Translations under genes and position numbers: made by a program
From: Catenulispora rubra
GTDB lineage: Bacteria; Actinomycetota; Actinomycetes; Streptomycetales; Catenulisporaceae
DNA length: 64,000 nucleotides
Reading direction: 5' to 3'
Assembly (NCBI RefSeq): GCF_015356825.1
Contig: NZ_JAACYW010000017.1
Coordinates: 16,843-80,842 of the forward strand
Shown here: positions 38,101 to 49,429 of the stretch, one piece after another
Layout of the letters: the number at the start of each line of letters is the position of its first letter
Numbering within the stretch: position 1 is the first letter of the stretch
The notes under the pieces: model-generated
What the model saw: only the letters and a program-made list of their open reading frames with translations
Databases searched by the model: none
Told to the model about the DNA's origin: nothing

Positions 38101-41100
38101 GGCGTTCCGCTTCATGAGCCAGGCCCGGCACGTCGGCAAGCTCGTGCTGACCATCCCGCCGGCGCCGGACCCGCAGGGCACGGTGTTGATCACCGGTGGC
38201 ACCGGGACGCTCGGCGGGCTGCTCGCGCGGCACTACGCGCAGGCAGGCCGGGCCGGTCATGTGGTGCTGGTCAGCCGCCGGGGCGCCGATGCCCCGGGCG
38301 CCTCGGAGCTGGCCGCCGAACTGGCCGGACTCGGCGTGGGCACGACGTTCGCCGCCTGCGACGCGGCTGATCGTGACGCGTTGGCCGCGGTGATGGCCGC
38401 GATCCCGAGCGAACATCCGCTGACAGCGGTCGTGCATGCCGCAGGCGTGCTCGACGACGGCCTGCTGACGTCGCTGACGGCCGAGCGCGTCGACCGGGTG
38501 TTCCGACCGAAGGCGGACGCGGCCTGGAACCTGCACGAGCTGACTCGGGATGCTGATCTGGCCGAGTTCGTGCTGTTCTCGTCGATGGCCGGTGTTCTGG
38601 GCAGCCCGGGCCAGGGGAACTATGCGGCGGCGAACGTCTTCCTCGACGCGTTGGCTGAGTATCGGCGCGGGCAGGGGCTTGCAGCGACTTCGCTTGCCTG
38701 GGGTCTGTGGGAGCAGCGCAGTGCCATGACTGGGGACGTGGACTGGGAGGACCTGGCCCGCTTCGGCCGGTTCGGGCTGCTGCCGTTGCGGTCGGCGGAG
38801 GGCGTCGCGCTGTTCGACGCGGCGGTCGCGCTCGACGAGCCCACCGTAGTTCCGGCGCGGATGGACGTGGCCCGGTTGGCGCGGGCTCAGGGTTCGGATG
38901 CGGGCTCGGTGCCAGTGGTGCTGGGGGCGCTGGTGCCGTCGCGGGCGGTGCGGCGGGTCGCGGCTGCTGGCGGCGGTTCGGCGGCGGGTCGCAAGTACGC
39001 CGGGATGTCGGCTGCCGATGTCGAGCATGAGTTGCTGGATCTGGTGCGGGCTCATGCCGCGACGGTCTTGGGCCACGCGGCGCCGGATCAGATCCGGCCG
39101 GACAGTGCCTTCCGGGAGCTGGGGTTCGACTCGCTGTCGGCGGTGGAGCTGCGCAACCGGCTGACCTCGGTGATCGACGTGCGGATGTCGGCGACGGCGG
39201 TGTTCGACTACCCCACGCCGGCGCTGATGGCCCGGTATCTGCGCGGCGAGGTGCTCCGCGATGCGACGCCGGTCGCAGAGCCGACGGCGGCTGCCGTCAC
39301 GCTGGACGAGCCGGTGGCGATCGTGGGCGTCGGGGTCCGGCTGCCCGGCGGCGTCGGGTCGCCCGAGCAGCTGTGGGAGCTCGTGGTGTCCGGCGCTGAG
39401 GCGATCGGCGGGATGCCGACCGACCGGGGCTGGGACGTCGAGGGTTTGTACGACCCCGATCCTGACCGGCCCGGCAAGACGTATGCGCGTGAGGGCGGCT
39501 TCCTCTACGACGCGGCCGACTTCGATGCGGGGTTCTTCGGGATCAGTCCGCGCGAGGCCACGGCGATGGATCCGCAGCAGCGGTTGTTGCTGGAGGTCGC
39601 CTGGGAGGCGTTCGAGCGCGCGGGCATCCGTCCGGAGTCGGTGCGCGGCAGCCAGGCCGGGGTGTTCATCGGTGCGGTGGCGCAGGACTACGGGTCGATG
39701 ACCACGCCCGGGTTCGACGGCTACGTGCTGACCGGCAGGACCACCAGCGTGATCTCGGGTCGGCTGGCCTACTTCCTGGGGCTGGAGGGGCCTGCGATCA
39801 CGGTGGACACGGCGTGTTCGTCGTCGTTGGTCGCTCTGCACCAGGCGTCGCAGGCGCTGCGCCAGGGGGAGTGCTCGCTGGCGGTGGCCGGTGGCGTGTC
39901 GGTGATGGCGACGCCCGGGCTGTTCACGGAGTTCAGCCGACAGCGCGGGCTGGCCGCCGACGGCCGGATCAAGGCGTTCGCCGAGGCGGCCGACGGTACC
40001 GGTTGGGGCGAGGGCGTCGGCGTCCTGCTGCTGGAGCGTCTGTCCGACGCGCGGAGGAACGGCCACCAGGTGCTCGCGGTGGTGCGGGGCAGCGCGGTCA
40101 ACCAGGACGGCGCTAGCAATGGTCTGACAGCGCCGAACGGTCCGTCGCAAGAGCGGGTGATCCGTCAGGCCCTGGCCAACTCCCGGCTCACAGCGGACGA
40201 AGTCGATGCCGTCGAAGGGCACGGTACCGGCACGACACTCGGTGACCCGATCGAGGCGCAGGCACTGATCGCGACCTACGGCCAGAACCGGCCCGAGGAC
40301 CGGCCGCTGTGGCTGGGTTCGCTGAAGTCGAACATCGGGCACACGATGGCGGCCGCGGGTGTGGCCGGCGTGATCAAGATGGTCATGGCGCTTCAACACG
40401 AGACGTTGCCGATGACGTTGCGGGTGGATGCGCCGAGCTCGCACGTCGATTGGTCGGCGGGCTCTGTGGAGCTGCTGACCGAGACTCGGGCGTGGCCGGA
40501 TCCCGGACGTCCGCGCCGGGCCGGGATCTCGTCGTTCGGCATCAGTGGCACCAACGCGCATGTGATCGTCGAGCAGGCGCCGCAGGATGCTGAGTTGCCG
40601 GATGTGCCCGAGCCGCGGGTGGCGACCGGTGGGGTGCTGCCGTGGGTGGTGTCGGCGAAGTCGCCGGAGGCGCTGGCCGAGCAGGCGCGGCAGCTGCTGG
40701 ACCATCTCGATGCCCGGCCGGAGGCGGCACTGTCGCAGGTGGGGCATGCGCTGCTGGGGCGTTCGGTGTTCGAGCACCGGGCGGTTGTGGTCGGTCGGGA
40801 GCCGGGAGACTTCCGCAATGGGCTGGCGGCGCTGGCCGTTGGTGACCCCGCCGTCAATGTCGTGACCGGCAAGGCGTTCGCCGAACCTGGGAAGACGGTG
40901 TTCGTGTTCCCAGGTCAGGGTTCGCAGTGGTTGGGCATGGGTGTCGGGCTGATGGGCTCGTCGTCGGTGTTCGCGGAGTCGATGCGGGCTTGTGCGGCGG
41001 CGTTGGAGCCGTTTACGGGCTGGGATCTGATTGAGGCGTTGTCTGGGGATCTTGATCGGGTTGATGTGGTGCAGCCTGCGTTGTGGGCGGTGATGGTGTC

Positions 41101-44100
41101 GCTGGCTCGGCTATGGGAGTCGCTGGGTGTGACGCCGGATGCGGTGGTGGGTCATTCGCAGGGCGAGATCGCGGCGGCGCACATCGCTGGTGTGTTGTCG
41201 CTGGAGGATTCCGCTCGGATTGTGGCGCTGCGTTCGAAGTCGCTCGCCGGGATTGCTGGTCGGGGCGGGATGGTGTCGGTGCCGGTTGCGGCAGCCGATG
41301 CCGAGGATCTGATCGCCCGGTGGTCGGGTCGGTTGGCTGTCGCGACGGTGAATGGGCCGTCGTCGACGGTGGTTGCCGGTGAGATCGAGGCCGTGGACGA
41401 GTTGCTGGCCTTCTGCGAGGCGGAAGGCGTGCAGGCTCGGCGGATTCCGGTGGACTACGCCTCGCACACCTCGCAGGTGCAGGTATTGCATGACGAGCTG
41501 CTGGAGCTGCTGGCTCCGGTCCAGGCGCGTGCGGCGACGGTCGCGTTCTACTCCACGGTGGCCGGTCATGTCGGCGGTTCGATGGCTGACACGACGGTGA
41601 TGGGTGCCGAGTACTGGTACGACAACTTGGCCGGCACGGTCGATTTCCACGCCGCCACGCGTGCTCTGCTCGGTGATGGCCACACGTTGTTTGTCGAGGC
41701 CAGCCCGCATCCGGTGTTGACCGGTGCGGTGCAGGAGACGGCCGAGGAGTACGCGGTCGCTGTCACCGGCACTCTGCGCCGCGAGGACGACAGCTGGGAG
41801 CGCGTGCTGGGTTCGCTCGCCACCGCAGGCAGCAACACTGCCGTGGACTGGGCCGGCTTCTACCCCGGTGCCCACCCTGACGCCCTGGACCTGCCCACTT
41901 ATCCGTTCCAGCGCGAGCGTTACTGGATCCGGCCGACCACCGGCACCGACCCCGAGGCCGTCGGCCTGCACTCCGCCGGCCACGGTCTGCTCGGCGCCGC
42001 GGTCGACCTCGCCGACGGAGAGGGCCACCTGTTCACCGGCCGTCTGTCGCTGCGCGACCAGCCCTGGCTGAACGACCACGCCGTCCACGACGTCCCGCTG
42101 TTGCCGGGCACGGCGTTCGTTGAGCTGGCCCTCCACGCCGGGCAGGCCTCCGGCGCGCCCTGCGTCGCAGAGCTCGCGATCGAGGCGCCCCTCACCCTTC
42201 CGGCCGGCGGCGCGCTCCAGCTCCAGGTGCACGTGGCGGCCGCAGACGGCGACGGCCGCCGGACCCTGGCCATCCACTCCCGGCCGAGCGACGCCGAATC
42301 CGACGCGCCGTGGTCCCGTCATGCCACCGGCGTGCTGACGTCGCAGGACGCTGCCGTCCCGGACTGGGACGCGTGGGCCGGGACGGCGGTCTGGCCTCCG
42401 GCCGGTGCGGCCCCGGTACCCGTCGCAGACCTCTACGACCGCCTCGCCGACCTCGGCTACCACTACGGCCCGGCCTTCCAGGGCCTGACCGCGGCCTGGC
42501 GGCTCGGCGACCCGGACACCGGAACCCTCTTCGCTGAGGTGAGCCTTCCGGCTGACCTCGCCGACCTCGCCGACTCCGACACCGACGGCTACGGCATCCA
42601 TCCGGTCCTGTTCGACGCCGCACTCCATCCGATCGCGGTCGCCGGGACCGAGGAGGTGCTGCTTCCCTTCGCCTGGTCCGACGTGCGGCTCCACGCCGTG
42701 GGCGCCCGGTCCCTGCGCGTGCGGATCAGCCGGTCCGAGGCCGGGACGCTGAGCGTGCAGCTCGCCGATCCGGACGGCCGCGCGGTCGCCGAGGTGGGAT
42801 CGCTGGCCGTGCGGCCGCTTCCCGCCGGGCAGCTGACGGCCGCGCCGGCAACGGATGATCGCCTGTTCCAGGTGGCCTGGACAGCTATTCCCGCCGCGGA
42901 AGGTGCGGGACTGCCCGGCTACGCCGTGATCACGAGCCGCCAGGACCTGGTCGCGCTGCTGGCCGACGACACCACTGGCGTCCCCGAGCTGGTCGTCGCC
43001 ACGGGCTTGCTGGAGTTGTCCGACGCTGTCGGGGACGTTCCGGCCGCCACCCGCGCCGCCGTCCAGTACGCGCTCGACTTGTCGCAGACCTGGCTGGCCG
43101 AGGCGCGGCTGGCCGGAAGCCGGCTCGTGTTCCTCACCAAGGGAGCGGTCGCGGTCGATCCCGATACCGAGTCGCCCGCCCTCGCCGGCGCCGCAGCCTG
43201 GGGTTTGCTGCGCGCGGCACAGAGTGAGAACCCTGACCGCTTCACCCTGATCGATCTGGACGACGCCGCCACGTCCCTGGGAGCGGCGCTGGCGAGCGCC
43301 GAACCGCAGATCGCCGTCCGCAGCAGGGACGGCGACAGCCCTTTGTCCTATGTCCCTCGCCTCGTCAGGGCGACCCGGCCCGACTCCGAACCGAGCGGAC
43401 CGATGGAGGGCGGCACGGTACTGATCACCGGTGGCACCGGAACCTTGGGCCGGTTGCTCGCACGCCACTACGCCGAGGCCGGTCGGGCCAGCCATGTCGT
43501 GCTGGTCAGTCGGCGGGGAGCAGATGCGCCCGGCGCGTCGGAGCTGGCTGCCGAGCTGGCCGGACTCGACGTGGGAGTCACCTTCGCCGCCTGCGATGCC
43601 GCCGATCGCGACGCCTTGGCCGCTGTGCTGGCCGCGATTCCGGATGAGCATCCGTTGACGGCCGTGGTCCATGCCGCCGGAGTGCTGGACGACGGTGTCC
43701 TGACCTCGTTGACCGCCGAGCGCGTGGACCGGGTGCTTCGTCCGAAGGTGGATGCGGCCTGGAACCTGCATGAGCTGACCCGAGACAGCGATCTGACCGA
43801 GTTCGTGCTGTTCTCGTCGTTGGCTGGAGTGCTGGGTAATCCAGGTCAGGCCAACTATGCGGCGGCGAACGTCTTCCTGGACGCGCTGGCCGAGCGCCGC
43901 AGGGCCGAGGGTCTGCCGGCCGTCTCGCTGGCCTGGGGTCAGTGGTCTGAGCGCAGCGGCATGACCGGTCATCTGGACGATGCGCAGGTAGCGCGGCTGT
44001 CCCGGCTGGGCGTCGAGCCGGTCACTGCGCAGGAAGGTCTGGCGCTGTTCGACGCCGCCTTGCGCACGGATGCCGCTTGCCTGGTCCCGGCCCGGATCGT

Positions 44101-47100
44101 CCCGGCGACGCTGCGTACGCAGGCGGAGAACGGCACCCTGCCGGTCCTGCTCCGAGGCCTCGTCCGCGCGCCGATGCGCCGGGCTGCCGAGGCCGGAACC
44201 GGCGCCGGTACCCTCCGCGACCGCCTGGCAGGGCTGTCTCCCGCCGAGGCCGAGGACGTCCTACTGAGCATCGTCCGCACCACCGTCGCGGTAGTCCTGG
44301 GCCACTCCACCCCGGACACCGTCCCGACGGACCAGGCGTTCCGGGACTTCGGGTTCGACTCGCTCACCGCGGTCGAGCTGCGCAACCGGCTCAACGCCGC
44401 CACCGGTCTGCGGCTGTCCGCGACGCTGATCTTCGACCATCCGACCCCGCGGCAGGTGGCCTCCTACCTCGCCAGCATGATCGCCCCGGCGGCCGGCTCG
44501 GTGCCGAAGGCTCTGCCAGCCGTCGCCGTAGCTGCCGCCGACGAGCCGATCGCCATCGTGGCGCTCGGATGCCGGTACCCGGGAGGCGTGCGCTCCGCGG
44601 AAGACCTGTGGACGCTGGTGGCCTCCGAGACCGACGCCGTCGCAGAGTTCCCGGCCGATCGTGGCTGGGACATCGAGGCGCTGTACGACCCCGAGCCGGG
44701 AAAGCCGGGCAAGTCCTACACGTCGCGCGGTGCGTTCCTCTACGACGCCGCCGCCTTCGACCCGGCCTTCTTCGGCATCAGCCCGCGCGAGGCGCTGGCC
44801 ATGGATCCCCAGCAACGACTCTTGCTCGAAGTCGCCTGGGAAACCCTCGAACACGCAGGCATCGACCCGGCCAGCCTGCGGGCGACTCCGACCGGGGTCT
44901 TCGCCGGCGTCATGTACGGGGACTACGGCTCGCGCCTGAGCTCCGTTCCGGAGGAGTTGCAGGGCTACGTCGGCAACGGCAGCGCGGGCAGCGTCGCCTC
45001 CGGACGCGTCTCCTACACCTTCGGGTTCGAGGGTCCGGCCGTGACCGTCGACACCGCCTGCTCTTCCTCCCTGGTGGCGATCCACCTGGCCGCGCAGGCG
45101 CTCCGCAGTGGCGAGTGCTCGCTGGCGCTGGCCGGCGGGGTCACTGTCATGGCGACACCTGGCCTGTTCACCGAGATGAGCCGGCAGCGTGGCCTGTCGG
45201 CGGACGGCCGGTGCAAGTCCTTCGCGGCCGCCGCCGACGGCGCCGGCTGGGGTGAAGGCGTCGGGCTGCTGTTGCTGGAGCGCCTTTCCGACGCGCGCAA
45301 GAACGGCCACGAGGTGCTGGCGGTGGTGCGGGGCAGCGCGGTGAACCAGGACGGCGCCAGCAACGGTCTGACCGCCCCGAACGGTCCCTCGCAGGAGCGG
45401 GTGATCCGCCAGGCCCTGGCCAACTCCCGGCTGACCCCCGATGAGATCGACGCGGTCGAGGGGCACGGCACCGGCACCACCCTCGGCGACCCGATCGAGG
45501 CGCAGGCGCTGATCGCGACCTACGGCCAGGACCGGCCCGAGGACCGTCCGCTGTGGCTGGGTTCGCTGAAGTCGAACATCGGCCACACCCAGGCCGCCTC
45601 CGGGGTCGGCGGCGTCATCAAGATGGTCATGGCCATGCGGCACGGCCAACTGCCCAGGACGCTGCACGTCGACGCCCCCACCCCGCACGTCGGCTGGGAG
45701 GCCGGAGCCGTCGAACTGCTCACGCAGGCGCAGACCTGGCCCGACACCGGTAGGCCGCGCCGCGCCGGGGTCTCCTCGTTCGGCGTCAGCGGTACCAACG
45801 CGCACGTGATCATCGAGCAGGGTCCGGAGCTGGCGAACACGGCCGACCGGCGCGCGCCGGAGCCGTCGGCGCCGCGCGTGGCGACCGACGGGGCGCTGCC
45901 TTGGCTGGTGTCGGCGAAGTCGCCGGCCGCGCTGGCCGACCAGGCGCGGCGGCTGCTCGACCACCTCGACGGTCATCCGGAGCCGACACCGGCGCAGGTG
46001 GGTCACGCGCTGGTGGGGCGTCCGGCCTTCGACCATCGCGCCGTGGTGATCGGCCGGGAGCCGGCGGACTTCCGCGGCGGCCTGGCGGCGCTGGCTGCCG
46101 ATGATCCTTCGGCGCATGTCGTGACCGGTACGGTCCCGGCCCGGTCGGGCAAGACGGTGTTCGTCTTCCCGGGTCAGGGTTCTCAGTGGGTGGGCATGGG
46201 TGTCGAGCTGATGAGCTCCTCGCCGGTGTTCGCCGAGTCGATGCGGGCTTGTGCGGCGGCGTTGGAGCCCTTCGTCGGCTGGGATCTGATCGAGGCACTG
46301 TCGCAGGCCGCTGAGTTGGAGCGGGTCGATGTCGTCCAGCCTGCGTTGTGGGCGGTCATGGTGTCGCTGGCCCGGCTCTGGGAGTCGCTGGGTGTGACGC
46401 CGGATGCGGTGGTGGGCCACTCGCAGGGCGAGATCGCCGCCGCGCACATCGCCGGGGTGCTGTCGTTGGAGGACGCGGCGCGGCTCGTCGCACTGCGCAG
46501 TCGGGCCCTGATCCGCCTGCGCGGGCTCGGCAGGATGCTGACCGTGCTCGCGCCCGAGGAGCGGGTGCGGGCGATGCTTGACGCCGGGGACGGCAGCTTG
46601 TCGATCGCCGCGGTCAACGGCCCGGCGACGGTGACGGTGTCCGGCTCGGTGCCCGCGATGGCCGAGTTCAACGCCGCGCTTCGCAAGGCTCGGATGAGGC
46701 GCTGGGAGCTGCCGGGGGTGGACTTCGCGGCACACTCCGCGCAGGTGCGGGAGCTGCGCGAGGAGCTGCTGGAGGTGCTGGCCCCGATCCGGCCGCGTGC
46801 GGCGACGGTCGCGTTCTACTCCACGGTGGCCGGTCTGGTCGGCGCGCCGATGGCCGACACGACGGTGATGGACGCCGAGTACTGGTACGAGAACCTGGCC
46901 AACACGGTCGACTTCCAGGGCGCCACCCGCGCCCTGCTCGACGCCGGGCACACGCTGTTCGTCGAGGTCAGCCCGCACCCGGTGCTCACCAGCGCGGTGG
47001 AGGAGACCGTCGAGCAGCAGGCCGACGCAACCGAGATCGTCGAGCCCGCCGTCACCGGCACGCTGCGTCGTGACGACGACAGCTGGGACCGCGTGCTCAC

Positions 47101-49429
47101 CTCGCTGGCCACCGCCGGAACCCACGCCGCCGTGGACTGGGCCGGCTTCTATCCCGCGACCCGGCCGGTCCGCCTCGACCTGCCGACCTACGCCTTCCAG
47201 CACCAGCGCTACTGGCTGCTCGACCGCGGCCGGGCCGACGTCGCCGCCGCGACCGGAGGTGCCGCGGACCCGGCTGAGGCAGAGTTCTGGCAAGCGGTCG
47301 AGCAGGAGGACCTGGACGCGCTGACTGCCACCTTGGGGCTCGGCGCTGCGGACTCCGGCCTTCCGGCCGTGCTCACGGCCATGTCCGGGTGGCGGCGACG
47401 GCGGCTGGAACGGTCCCGGATGGATGCGTGGCGCTACCGCACCACGTGGAAGCCGTTGACCGGCATGGGGAACGGCGCCGTGCCGGACCTGGACGGAAGT
47501 ACTTGGTTGGTGGTCGTCCCGCAGGACGCCGCCTCCGGCTCCGTGGCGGCGACGCTGCTCGAAGCACTGGAACGGCGCGGTGCGCGGGTGATCACCCGAG
47601 GACTCAATGCTCTGATCGCCGAGCACGAGGCCATGGATGGACTTACCGGCGTGCTGTCGCTGGTCGGGCTCGCCGACGACGGCCTGACCGATGCGTACGA
47701 ACCGGTCTCACCGGGATTGGCCGGAACGCTCGCCCTGGTGCAGGCGCTGGACCGGATGGACGTTCAAGCCCCGCTGTGGTGCCTGACGAGCGAGGCCGTG
47801 GCCACCGGGACCGCCGACTCCGTCGCCAACCCGCTGCAGGCCCAGATCTGGGGCCTGGGCCAGGTGGTGGCGCTGGAGCGGCCGGAGCGCTGGGGCGGGC
47901 TGGTGGACGTGCCCGCCGGGCTGGACGCGCGGACTGCGGACCTGGTGTGCGCGGTGCTCGCCGGGTCCGGAACGGACGGCGCGGGGGAGGACCAGGTGGC
48001 GGTGCGCACCTCAGGGGCCTTCGGCCGACGGCTGGCCCGGGCCCCGCTCGGCGACGCGCCGGTGCCGGACTGGCGCCCCACCGGGACGGTGCTGGTGACC
48101 GGCGGTGCCGGTGCGGTCGGCGCGCACGTCAGCCGCTGGCTGGCCCGGGCCGGAGCCCCGCACCTGCTGCTGGCCGGCCGGCGCGGCGAGGACACGCCGG
48201 GCATCGCGGACCTGAAGGCGGAGCTGACGGCGCTCGGGTCGCGGGTGACCGTGGCGGGGGTCGACGTCGCCGACCGGGACGCGCTGCGAGAGCTGCTGGC
48301 GTCGGTCCCGCCGGAGCATCCGCTGACCGCCGTGTTCCACGGTGCCGGCGCGCTCGCGGACCGGACGCTGGAAGCCCTGACCGTCGAGGACCTGGAGCTG
48401 GTGCTCAGGCCCAAGGTGGCTGCGGCCGTGGCCTTGCATGAGGCCACCGCCGGGCTGGATCTGGACGCCTTCGTATTGTTCTCCTCCGCGGTCGGCGTCC
48501 TGGGCAACGGCGGGCAGGGCGGATACGCCGCCGCCAATGCCTTCCTCGACGCGCTGGCCCAGACCCGGCGCGCGGCCGGGCTGCCCGCGACCGCCGTGGC
48601 CTGGGGCTCATGGGGCGGCGGCGGCCTGGTCACCGACGAGGTCGACGAACGCCTGCGTCGCAGAGGGCTGCCTCCGATGGCGCCGGAAACAGCGGTGGCG
48701 GCGCTCGCCGCCGCGCTGGCCCGGCAGGAGACCCACGTCATGGTCGCCGAGGTGCGGTGGGAGGACTTCGCGCCGGCCTTCGTCGCGGCCCGTCCCAGCC
48801 GGCTCATCGCCGATCTCCCCGAGACCGCCTTCCTCGCTGCGGGCACTACGGAAGGCGAAGCCGACGGCGCGCCGGAAGGCGATCTCACGGCCCGACTGAA
48901 GGAACTGCCCGAGCGCAAGGTGGCGGACGCCCTGGTCGGGGCGGTCCGTGCGCACGCCGCGGCGGTCCTCGGGCTGAACGGGCCGGACGACATCGGTGCC
49001 GAGCAGGCGTTCAGCCTGGCCGGATTCGACTCCCTGACCTCCGTGGAGCTGCGCAACCGGCTTCGCCGGGCGACCGGGTTGCCGCTGCCGGCCACGCTGC
49101 TGTTCGACCACCCGACGCCGGTGGCCGCCGCGCGCTATCTGCGGGCCGAGCTGTTCCCGCAGCAGAGGGCCGCTGGCGCCGCCCCCGGCGCGACGGCACC
49201 GGAGCTGGACGACGCCGAACTGCGGGCCCTGATGCTGTCGATCCCGCCGGACCGGCTGCGTGCGGCGGGGCTGCTGGAGTCGCTGGTGGGCCTGGCCGGC
49301 GGCGCCGAGGCCGGTGGTGCGACCCCGGCGCCGGACGACGACGGGCCCTCGCTGGACGACATGGGTGTCGAGGACCTGGTGCGCATGGCGATGAAGAACG
49401 ACGTTCCCGACGAGACGCGGAGGTCCTGA
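20147..49429 (+). CDS. Type I PKS B: five extension modules (9760 aa)
   Basis: Giant modular polyketide synthase, extension modules 1-5. N-terminal docking coiled coil (~1-30, [20 protein letters not shown]) to receive the chain from PKS A. Domain order: M1 KS-AT-DH-ER-KR-ACP, M2 the same, M3 the same, M4 KS-AT-DH-KR-ACP, M5 KS-AT-KR-ACP, then a C-terminal docking region (~9690-9760, [30 protein letters not shown]). GTG start with TTGGGGAGG 5 nt upstream. The stop overlaps the PKS C start by one base (TGATG). All five KS keep DTACSSS and all ACPs keep GFDSL. AT2, AT3 and AT4 are nearly identical to each other, with lower GC than their surroundings, and KS3/KS4 are also very similar, so modules 2-4 look like recent duplicates or products of gene conversion. 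Modules are listed separately. Confidence 0.97.
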   Translation: MDEVDKLRSYLRRAVDDAQALRRRTRELEEAAREPLAIVGMACRFPGDVRSPEDLWRVVSDGVDAISGFPTDRGWDLTKLLDPDPERSGTSSVASGGFLSEAAEFDAGFFGISPREATAMDPQQRVLLETAWEAFERAGIDPDGLRGSKTGVFVGATNLEYGARLQDGAEGFDGYLLTGTSASVISGRVAYALGLQGPAVTVDTACSSSLVALHQAAQALRRGECELALAGGVAIMATPGMFVEFSRQHGLAADGRCKPFAAAADGTAWAEGAGLLVLERLSDARERGHRVLAVIRGSAINQDGASNGLTAPNGLAQEQVIREALTAAGLSADEVDAVEAHGTGTTLGDPIEAEALIATYGQDRPEGRPLWLGSLKSNIGHTQAASGVGGVIKMVMALQHGVLPRTIHVDEPSRHVDWESGAVELLTEAQTWPETDRPRRAGVSSFGISGTNAHVIIESAPDADVGAEADASAPDTPEVVPWVISAADPQALRAQAARLASWAAGDVPIAAVGAALAGDRAMLDHRAVVVGADRDELVANLRTVAEGASALGAVTGSGPVGTAGRAGTAGPAGSAGPVALLFAGQGSQRPGMGAGLAAAFPVFAEALEEICRVLDPLLEHPIRPTMFSDPEGVLDQTGMTQPALFAFEVAFHRLLSWLGVGGDVLAGHSVGEIAAAHVAGVFSLSDACALVAARARLMQALPEGGAMLAVEAAEPDVRPLLGAGLDLAAVNGPSQVVVSGTQTAVAAMAADLDARGVRNRRLRVSHAFHSELMKPMLAEFASVVAGLTLAEPRMALVSALTGRAVRAGEMTDPAYWVRHVRETVRFADAVHAMRDAGARTFVEVGPSGVLMATATAAVEQDPAADVALLALLRPDQDEARALVTGLGRLHVQGVPVDWRSYLAGWDAQRVELPTYAFQHRRYWLRTPAATDADGLGQSSAKHGLLGAAVALAGSDEVLLTGRLSLGSHPWLGDHRVGAAAVVPGTALVELAMRAGDEVGAAGVEELTLQAPLVVPERGGVQIQVVVGAPDEAGRREVGVHSQPTGSAVGDPWVQHAEGTLASETVGSGSQGSDLRQWPPAGAVPVEPDAEFEDLAPTGLHYGPAFRGLRAVWRRDDELFAEVELPEDVEWSGFGLHPALFDAALHAIWFGDLVAHPDAPLLPFSWRGVSLLATGATALRVRLTSVGADTISLDIADGSGAPVATVSALHLREASVDQLERASAAIGDSLFRMEWSPVPAGAPDPAAGTGTWAVLGDDPGLGFSQSVPTYPDLEALGAAVEAGAAMPDHVLLPCLPGEFGDGGSQVAHAARQAAHQVLDVVRTWLDDQRFADSSLVVLTRRAVAAGDPAGSLDLAAAPLWGLLRTARSENPGRFVLADVDELAGSGDLVLAGAKLGEFAVRDGELRVPGLARAASSGALQVPHGVSAWRLDVAERGSLDALRVIERSDVSGPLGPGEVRVGIRAAGVNFRDALNVLGMYPGEAGLLGLEGAGVVLQTGPGVTDLAPGDRVMGLFPGAFGPVAVADRRMMAPVPAGWSFAEAATAPVVYLTAYHGLVDLAGLRAGESVLIHAAAGGVGMAATQLARHLGAEVYGTASPGKWDALRSWGLEGAHVASSRTLDFEHAFLTATDGRGVDVVLDSLAREFVDASLRLLLRGGRFLEMGKTDIRDADQVAADHPGVQYQAFDLMDVGPDRIAEMFQALAGLFESGSLRPLPFAAWDVRRAPNALRHLNQARNVGKVVLTVPSAPDPDGTVLVTGASGALGGLLARHLVAARGVRRLVLLSRRGADAPGAAELVAELEALGATARFEACDAADRQALAAVIASIGPDHPLTGVVHAAGVVDDGVIGSLSAPRVDAVMRPKVDAAWHLHELTRGLDLSMFVLFSSVSATFGSAGQANYAAANAFLDVLAAHRHGLGLRATSLAWGPWAQTSALMAAMSGVDHERLARGGMIPLSAEHGMALFDAADAPGEAVLLPVHLDLARLRAEGDAVRPLLRRLVRAPGRRRAEQAARAGRAGAGVGGADVATRLAGLSAEQATAEVLEVVRASVADVLGHSRADALDPGRTFRESGFDSLTAVELRNRLAAETGLRLPATLVFDYPTPAELGEFLRAELVGDIVEADVAVSQNTVSPAASADADADADPIAIVGMSCRYAGGVESPEGLWELVARGGDAIGAFPADRGWAEDLYDPDPGAAGKSYAREGGFLYGAGEFDAAFFGISPREAVAMDPQQRLLLEASWEAFEDAGIDPAGLRGSRTGVFTGLIYHDYAQGGAATPGTEGYLSTGGSGGVASGRVSYTFGLEGPAVTVDTACSSSLVALHWAVQALRSGECDLALAGGVTVMATPDTFVDFSRQRGLARDGRCKAFSDDADGTGWGEGVGVLLVERLSEAERKGHRVLALVRGSAINQDGASNGLTAPNGPSQQRVIRQALANAGLTTADVDVVEAHGTGTTLGDPIEAQALLATYGRGRPADRPLLIGSVKSNIGHTQAAAGVAGVIKMVEAMRHGVVPESLYVGEPSSHVDWSAGAVEPVRAATPWPEVGRPRRAGVSSFGFSGTNAHVIVEQAPQGAESVAVPEPVTTTDGTLPWVVSAKSPEALADQARRLLEHLDRNPEVAPTEVGHALLGRSVFEQRAVVIGRKSADFRGGLAALAAGDPSAHVVTGAAPGRLSKTVFVFPGQGSQWLGMGVGLMGSSLVFAESMRACAAALEPFTGWDLIEALSGDLDRVDVVQPALWAVMVSLARLWESLGVTPDAVVGHSQGEIAAAHIAGVLSLEDSARIVALRSKSLAGIAGRGGMVSVPLAASDAEDLIAPWSGRLAIATVNGPSSTVVAGEIEAVDEFLVHCEAEGVRARRIPVDYASHTAQVQALRGELLEVLAPVAPQQATVAFYSTVAGHVGGSMADTTVMGAEYWYDNLASTVDFHAATRALLEDGHLLFVEASPHPVLTGAIQEAAEEYAVAVTGTLRRDDDSWDRLLASVATAATHTAVDWAAFYPATRPGHLGLPTYPFQRQRYWIERTSGSADPHSMGLRAAEHGLLGAAVVLADGEGRLFTGRLSLRSHPWLADHAVHSPLLPGTALAELALHAGEAVEAPWLEDLVLEAPLVIPASGGVHLQVYVSAADDDGRRALTIHSQPDGAAPEDAWTRHATGVLTSQAAAVPDWDEWAGPAVWPPAGTTSVSVADLYDRLADLGYHYGPAFQGLTAAWRAGDTLYAEVALPADLADADQYGIHPALFDAALHPIAATGPDPDAGQVLLPFAWSDVRLHAVGARTLRVQIAPADAGAVRVRLADPAGQPVAEVGSLAMRPLSVAEPATAEASAVTENLFRLAWTPVSATGSSAAGRVVFLVRDVPEALVDVWPDAAVVASRSELAALAAGAVAAVPDLVVATGLMENSGLAEGDVPGSVREAAQYALETAQAWLADEAFADSRLLMLTRGAVAVGSEQRTDLASAPVWGLLRSAQTENPGRLVLVDIDEDPRSLQALPAALAIGDGDGDGDAQFAVREGVVLVPRLVRAGAAGGALMPPPGRTPWRLDVTSRETLDALSLVPAPESAQPLLPHQIRVSVRAAGLNFRDVLIALGVYPGAASMGMEGAGVVTEVGSDVAGLRPGDRVTGLMAGAFGPVAVTDHRLVVRVPDAWSFQDAASVPTVFVTAYHGLVNLAGVQPGESVLVHAAAGGVGMAAVQLAWHLGAEVYGTASAGKWDALRASGLDEGHIASSRTLEFEQRFLAATGGRGVDVVLDSLAGEFVDASLRLLPRGGRFIEMGKTDLRDPQAVARAHPGVDYQAFDLAAAALADPDLFQRMLAEVVALFERGALTLSPVRTWDIRRAPDAFRTLSQAQHVGKLVLTMPPEWDPQGTVLITGGTGTLGAQIARHVAATGRAGHLVLLGRRGPAAPGAAELVAELTASGVAVTISACDAADRDALAAVLDAIPAEHPLTAVVHAAGVLDDGLVGGLTAERLRIVFRPKVDAAWNLHELTRDADLAAFVLFSSMAGVLGSPGQGNYAAANVFLDALAEYRHAQGLAATSLAWGLWEQRSAMTGEVDQEDLARLGRFGLLPLRSQDGVALFDAAVALDEPTVVPARVDVARLARAQGSGAGSGVGSVPAVLRALMPSRAVRRVAAVGGPVAGRRFAGMSAADVERELLDLVRAHAAAVLGHAAVDQIRPDGAFRELGFDSLSAVELRNRLASLFDVRLSATAVFDYPTPVALARFLRSELSGEPVSVAGPVAAAMALDEPVAIVGIGIRLPGGVSSPEDLWDLVVSGREAIGGMPTDRGWDVEGLYDPDPDRHGKTYAREGGFLYDAAEFDAGFFGISPREATAMDPQQRLLLEVAWEAFERAGIRPESVRGSQTGVFVGAIAQDYGSMTTPGFDGYLLTGRTTSVISGRLAYALGLEGPAITVDTACSSSLVALHQASQALRQGECSLAVAGGVSVMATPGLFTEFSRQRGLAADGRIKAFAEAADGTGWGEGVGVVLLERLSDALEKGHQVYAVVQGSAVNQDGASNGLTAPNGPSQERVIRQALANSRLTPDEVDAVEAHGTGTTLGDPIEAQALIATYGQNRSEDRPLWLGSLKSNVGHTMAAAGIAGVIKMVMALQHETLPMTLRVDAPTSHVDWSAGAVELLTETRAWPDPGRPRRAGVSSFGISGTNAHLILEQAPEAADAETPEPATSTDGTVPWVLSAKSPEALAEQARQLLGRLDVRPELTPSQVGHALLGRSVLEQRAVVIGRESADFRDGLAALAAGDPSARVVTGRGVTESGKTVFVFPGQGSQWLGMGVELMGSSLVFAESMRACAAALEPFTGWDLIEALSGDLDRVDVVQPALWAVMVSLARLWESFGVTPDAVVGHSQGEIAAAHIAGVLSLEDSARIVALRSKSLAGIAGRGGMVSVPLAASDAESLIAPWSDRLAIATVNGPSSTVVAGEIEAVDEFLVHCEAEGVRARRIPVDYASHTAQVRELRQELLEVLAPVEAHQATVAFYSTVSSHVGGSMADTTVMGAEYWYDNLASTVDFHAATRSLLDDGHVLFVEASPHPVLTGAVQEAAEEYAVAVTGTLRRDDDSWDRLLASLAVAATHTTVDWAGFYPGTHPSALDLPTYPFQRERFWLPASESVGSAVASGQAAVEHPLLGAVVELAGSDGVVLTGRLALSSLSWLADHAVAGSVLLPGAAFVELALRAGDEVGADLVEELTLQAPLVLAETGEVQLRVEVGEPDEAGRRVVEVHSRPGGAVVGSPWTCHAAGVLATGGAQSPWDAREWPPTGATVVAAPDGGWYLWLAATGYEYGPAFQGLQAVWRRGDEVFAEVQLPTDRHAEATAFGIHPAVLDAALHAALVTGAEDEPLRLPFAWTDVRLHATGATSVRVRLAAAGRDALRVDVADADGAPVASVGSLAMRPVEADRLGGMRDALFRMEWVSRPAPAPAAAAASLALVGEDGLGLGGVAAIRCTDLAELDASAGHDFVLAAFSGAVALSDGAGSGAAAFSGAVALSDGAGSGAAAFSGAVALSDGAGSGAAAFSGTAVLSDGAGSGAAAFSGTAVLSDGAASGAAAFSGTALSDGDFSSDSARAELLKALSLVQAWLGDERFEGMRLAVVTRGAVAAGDTRQPDLSTAPVWGLLRSAQAENPGRFVLVDLDEDERSVQALPAALAGGEPQFAIRAGELLVPRLVRAAPGSVLTPPPGQAAWRLDATVPGTLDALSLVPAPDAVRPLLPHEVRVAVRAAGLNFRDVLIALGVYPGAASMGNEGAGTVVEVGSAVADLAVGDRVMGLIPGAFGPLAVVDRRLVAPVPADWDFEQAASATTVFLTALYALTDLAGLRAGERLLVHAAAGGVGMAAVQLARHLGAEVYGTASEGKWDVLRAAGLDDERIASSRTAEFESRFGTATAGAGMDVVLDSLSGELVDASLRLLPRGGRFIEMGKTDVRDPGQIAQRHAGVHYRAFDLMEAGPDRIAELLAELVDLFEAGTLRPLPVRASDIRRAAEAFRFMSQARHVGKLVLTIPPAPDPQGTVLITGGTGTLGGLLARHYAQAGRAGHVVLVSRRGADAPGASELAAELAGLGVGTTFAACDAADRDALAAVMAAIPSEHPLTAVVHAAGVLDDGLLTSLTAERVDRVFRPKADAAWNLHELTRDADLAEFVLFSSMAGVLGSPGQGNYAAANVFLDALAEYRRGQGLAATSLAWGLWEQRSAMTGDVDWEDLARFGRFGLLPLRSAEGVALFDAAVALDEPTVVPARMDVARLARAQGSDAGSVPVVLGALVPSRAVRRVAAAGGGSAAGRKYAGMSAADVEHELLDLVRAHAATVLGHAAPDQIRPDSAFRELGFDSLSAVELRNRLTSVIDVRMSATAVFDYPTPALMARYLRGEVLRDATPVAEPTAAAVTLDEPVAIVGVGVRLPGGVGSPEQLWELVVSGAEAIGGMPTDRGWDVEGLYDPDPDRPGKTYAREGGFLYDAADFDAGFFGISPREATAMDPQQRLLLEVAWEAFERAGIRPESVRGSQAGVFIGAVAQDYGSMTTPGFDGYVLTGRTTSVISGRLAYFLGLEGPAITVDTACSSSLVALHQASQALRQGECSLAVAGGVSVMATPGLFTEFSRQRGLAADGRIKAFAEAADGTGWGEGVGVLLLERLSDARRNGHQVLAVVRGSAVNQDGASNGLTAPNGPSQERVIRQALANSRLTADEVDAVEGHGTGTTLGDPIEAQALIATYGQNRPEDRPLWLGSLKSNIGHTMAAAGVAGVIKMVMALQHETLPMTLRVDAPSSHVDWSAGSVELLTETRAWPDPGRPRRAGISSFGISGTNAHVIVEQAPQDAELPDVPEPRVATGGVLPWVVSAKSPEALAEQARQLLDHLDARPEAALSQVGHALLGRSVFEHRAVVVGREPGDFRNGLAALAVGDPAVNVVTGKAFAEPGKTVFVFPGQGSQWLGMGVGLMGSSSVFAESMRACAAALEPFTGWDLIEALSGDLDRVDVVQPALWAVMVSLARLWESLGVTPDAVVGHSQGEIAAAHIAGVLSLEDSARIVALRSKSLAGIAGRGGMVSVPVAAADAEDLIARWSGRLAVATVNGPSSTVVAGEIEAVDELLAFCEAEGVQARRIPVDYASHTSQVQVLHDELLELLAPVQARAATVAFYSTVAGHVGGSMADTTVMGAEYWYDNLAGTVDFHAATRALLGDGHTLFVEASPHPVLTGAVQETAEEYAVAVTGTLRREDDSWERVLGSLATAGSNTAVDWAGFYPGAHPDALDLPTYPFQRERYWIRPTTGTDPEAVGLHSAGHGLLGAAVDLADGEGHLFTGRLSLRDQPWLNDHAVHDVPLLPGTAFVELALHAGQASGAPCVAELAIEAPLTLPAGGALQLQVHVAAADGDGRRTLAIHSRPSDAESDAPWSRHATGVLTSQDAAVPDWDAWAGTAVWPPAGAAPVPVADLYDRLADLGYHYGPAFQGLTAAWRLGDPDTGTLFAEVSLPADLADLADSDTDGYGIHPVLFDAALHPIAVAGTEEVLLPFAWSDVRLHAVGARSLRVRISRSEAGTLSVQLADPDGRAVAEVGSLAVRPLPAGQLTAAPATDDRLFQVAWTAIPAAEGAGLPGYAVITSRQDLVALLADDTTGVPELVVATGLLELSDAVGDVPAATRAAVQYALDLSQTWLAEARLAGSRLVFLTKGAVAVDPDTESPALAGAAAWGLLRAAQSENPDRFTLIDLDDAATSLGAALASAEPQIAVRSRDGDSPLSYVPRLVRATRPDSEPSGPMEGGTVLITGGTGTLGRLLARHYAEAGRASHVVLVSRRGADAPGASELAAELAGLDVGVTFAACDAADRDALAAVLAAIPDEHPLTAVVHAAGVLDDGVLTSLTAERVDRVLRPKVDAAWNLHELTRDSDLTEFVLFSSLAGVLGNPGQANYAAANVFLDALAERRRAEGLPAVSLAWGQWSERSGMTGHLDDAQVARLSRLGVEPVTAQEGLALFDAALRTDAACLVPARIVPATLRTQAENGTLPVLLRGLVRAPMRRAAEAGTGAGTLRDRLAGLSPAEAEDVLLSIVRTTVAVVLGHSTPDTVPTDQAFRDFGFDSLTAVELRNRLNAATGLRLSATLIFDHPTPRQVASYLASMIAPAAGSVPKALPAVAVAAADEPIAIVALGCRYPGGVRSAEDLWTLVASETDAVAEFPADRGWDIEALYDPEPGKPGKSYTSRGAFLYDAAAFDPAFFGISPREALAMDPQQRLLLEVAWETLEHAGIDPASLRATPTGVFAGVMYGDYGSRLSSVPEELQGYVGNGSAGSVASGRVSYTFGFEGPAVTVDTACSSSLVAIHLAAQALRSGECSLALAGGVTVMATPGLFTEMSRQRGLSADGRCKSFAAAADGAGWGEGVGLLLLERLSDARKNGHEVLAVVRGSAVNQDGASNGLTAPNGPSQERVIRQALANSRLTPDEIDAVEGHGTGTTLGDPIEAQALIATYGQDRPEDRPLWLGSLKSNIGHTQAASGVGGVIKMVMAMRHGQLPRTLHVDAPTPHVGWEAGAVELLTQAQTWPDTGRPRRAGVSSFGVSGTNAHVIIEQGPELANTADRRAPEPSAPRVATDGALPWLVSAKSPAALADQARRLLDHLDGHPEPTPAQVGHALVGRPAFDHRAVVIGREPADFRGGLAALAADDPSAHVVTGTVPARSGKTVFVFPGQGSQWVGMGVELMSSSPVFAESMRACAAALEPFVGWDLIEALSQAAELERVDVVQPALWAVMVSLARLWESLGVTPDAVVGHSQGEIAAAHIAGVLSLEDAARLVALRSRALIRLRGLGRMLTVLAPEERVRAMLDAGDGSLSIAAVNGPATVTVSGSVPAMAEFNAALRKARMRRWELPGVDFAAHSAQVRELREELLEVLAPIRPRAATVAFYSTVAGLVGAPMADTTVMDAEYWYENLANTVDFQGATRALLDAGHTLFVEVSPHPVLTSAVEETVEQQADATEIVEPAVTGTLRRDDDSWDRVLTSLATAGTHAAVDWAGFYPATRPVRLDLPTYAFQHQRYWLLDRGRADVAAATGGAADPAEAEFWQAVEQEDLDALTATLGLGAADSGLPAVLTAMSGWRRRRLERSRMDAWRYRTTWKPLTGMGNGAVPDLDGSTWLVVVPQDAASGSVAATLLEALERRGARVITRGLNALIAEHEAMDGLTGVLSLVGLADDGLTDAYEPVSPGLAGTLALVQALDRMDVQAPLWCLTSEAVATGTADSVANPLQAQIWGLGQVVALERPERWGGLVDVPAGLDARTADLVCAVLAGSGTDGAGEDQVAVRTSGAFGRRLARAPLGDAPVPDWRPTGTVLVTGGAGAVGAHVSRWLARAGAPHLLLAGRRGEDTPGIADLKAELTALGSRVTVAGVDVADRDALRELLASVPPEHPLTAVFHGAGALADRTLEALTVEDLELVLRPKVAAAVALHEATAGLDLDAFVLFSSAVGVLGNGGQGGYAAANAFLDALAQTRRAAGLPATAVAWGSWGGGGLVTDEVDERLRRRGLPPMAPETAVAALAAALARQETHVMVAEVRWEDFAPAFVAARPSRLIADLPETAFLAAGTTEGEADGAPEGDLTARLKELPERKVADALVGAVRAHAAAVLGLNGPDDIGAEQAFSLAGFDSLTSVELRNRLRRATGLPLPATLLFDHPTPVAAARYLRAELFPQQRAAGAAPGATAPELDDAELRALMLSIPPDRLRAAGLLESLVGLAGGAEAGGATPAPDDDGPSLDDMGVEDLVRMAMKNDVPDETRRS
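20245..26500 (+). other. PKS B module 1: KS-AT(malonyl)-DH-ER-KR-ACP
   Basis: KS ~33-460. AT ~578-900 with GHSVGE and HAFH, the malonyl signature. DH ~942-1220: catalytic His in [12 protein letters not shown] and Asp in [10 protein letters not shown]; the Gly usually four residues after the His is Ala. ER ~1424-1740 with NADPH motif [13 protein letters not shown] ~1749-1940 with [13 protein letters not shown] in the B-type (LDD) position, and intact Ser/Tyr/Asn (FSSVSA, NYAAAN). ACP ~2025-2110. Predicted: adds two carbons and reduces the starter carbonyl fully to CH2. This AT differs clearly from those of modules 2-4. Confidence 0.9.
26570..32820 (+). other. PKS B module 2: KS-AT(methylmalonyl)-DH-ER-KR-ACP
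   Basis: KS ~2142-2570. AT ~2672-2970 with GHSQGE and YASH, the methylmalonyl signature. DH ~3032-3310: [11 protein letters not shown] is one residue shorter than usual between His and Pro and lacks the Gly; the Asp motif [10 protein letters not shown] is intact. ER ~3529-3850 ([11 protein letters not shown]). KR ~3859-4050 with LDDG (B-type) and FSSMAG, NYAAAN. ACP ~4139-4220. Predicted: full reduction, methyl branch. If the shortened DH loop impairs dehydration, a hydroxyl would remain instead. Confidence 0.88.
32860..39245 (+). other. PKS B module 3: KS-AT(methylmalonyl)-DH-ER-KR-ACP
   Basis: KS ~4240-4660, AT ~4765-5065 (GHSQGE, YASH), DH ~5129-5400 with a perfect HxxxGxxxxP ([12 protein letters not shown]) and [12 protein letters not shown] ~5684-6000, KR ~6012-6200 (LDDG, FSSMAG), ACP ~6285-6365. 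Between DH and ER, in the non-catalytic KR subdomain that normally lies there, a 17-residue Ala/Gly/Ser repeat is inserted (36551-36838). Predicted: full reduction, methyl branch. Confidence 0.9.
36551..36838 (+). repeat. 51-bp tandem repeat inside module 3
   Basis: Five full 51-bp units starting at 36551, 36602, 36653, 36704 and 36755, and a partial sixth from 36806. Each encodes a 17-residue unit, [17 protein letters not shown] or the [10 protein letters not shown] variant. The first three are almost identical; later ones drift. It lies in frame in the linker between DH3 and ER3. No other module has it. Confidence 0.97.
39300..44490 (+). other. PKS B module 4: KS-AT(methylmalonyl)-DH-KR-ACP
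   Basis: KS ~6385-6810, very similar to KS3. AT ~6915-7210 with GHSQGE and YASH. DH ~7272-7550: [12 protein letters not shown] with Asp in the Gly position, and [10 protein letters not shown]. No ER: the non-catalytic KR segment runs directly into KR ~7755-7945 (LDDG, FSSLAG, NYAAAN). ACP ~8027-8110. Predicted: an alpha-methyl, alpha,beta-double bond. Confidence 0.9.
44540..49426 (+). other. PKS B module 5: KS-AT(altered)-KR-ACP, docking
   Basis: KS ~8132-8558. AT ~8665-8985 keeps GHSQGE and flanks like AT2-4, but the core between ~46470 and 46740 is different and the specificity motif is FAAH (46724-46735) instead of YASH; this is the best candidate for methoxymalonyl-ACP. No DH. KR ~9312-9500 lacks LDD (GALADRT in that place) and reads [11 protein letters not shown], so probably A-type, with intact Ser/Tyr/Asn (FSSAVG, GYAAAN). 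ACP ~9582-9665. Predicted: beta-hydroxyl on the incoming chain. Confidence 0.88.

Noticed and set aside
34649..40777. Second long antisense open frame (2042 codons) opposite PKS B
   Set aside because: Same cause; its internal repeat is the reverse of the 51-bp repeat and nothing else is domain-like.
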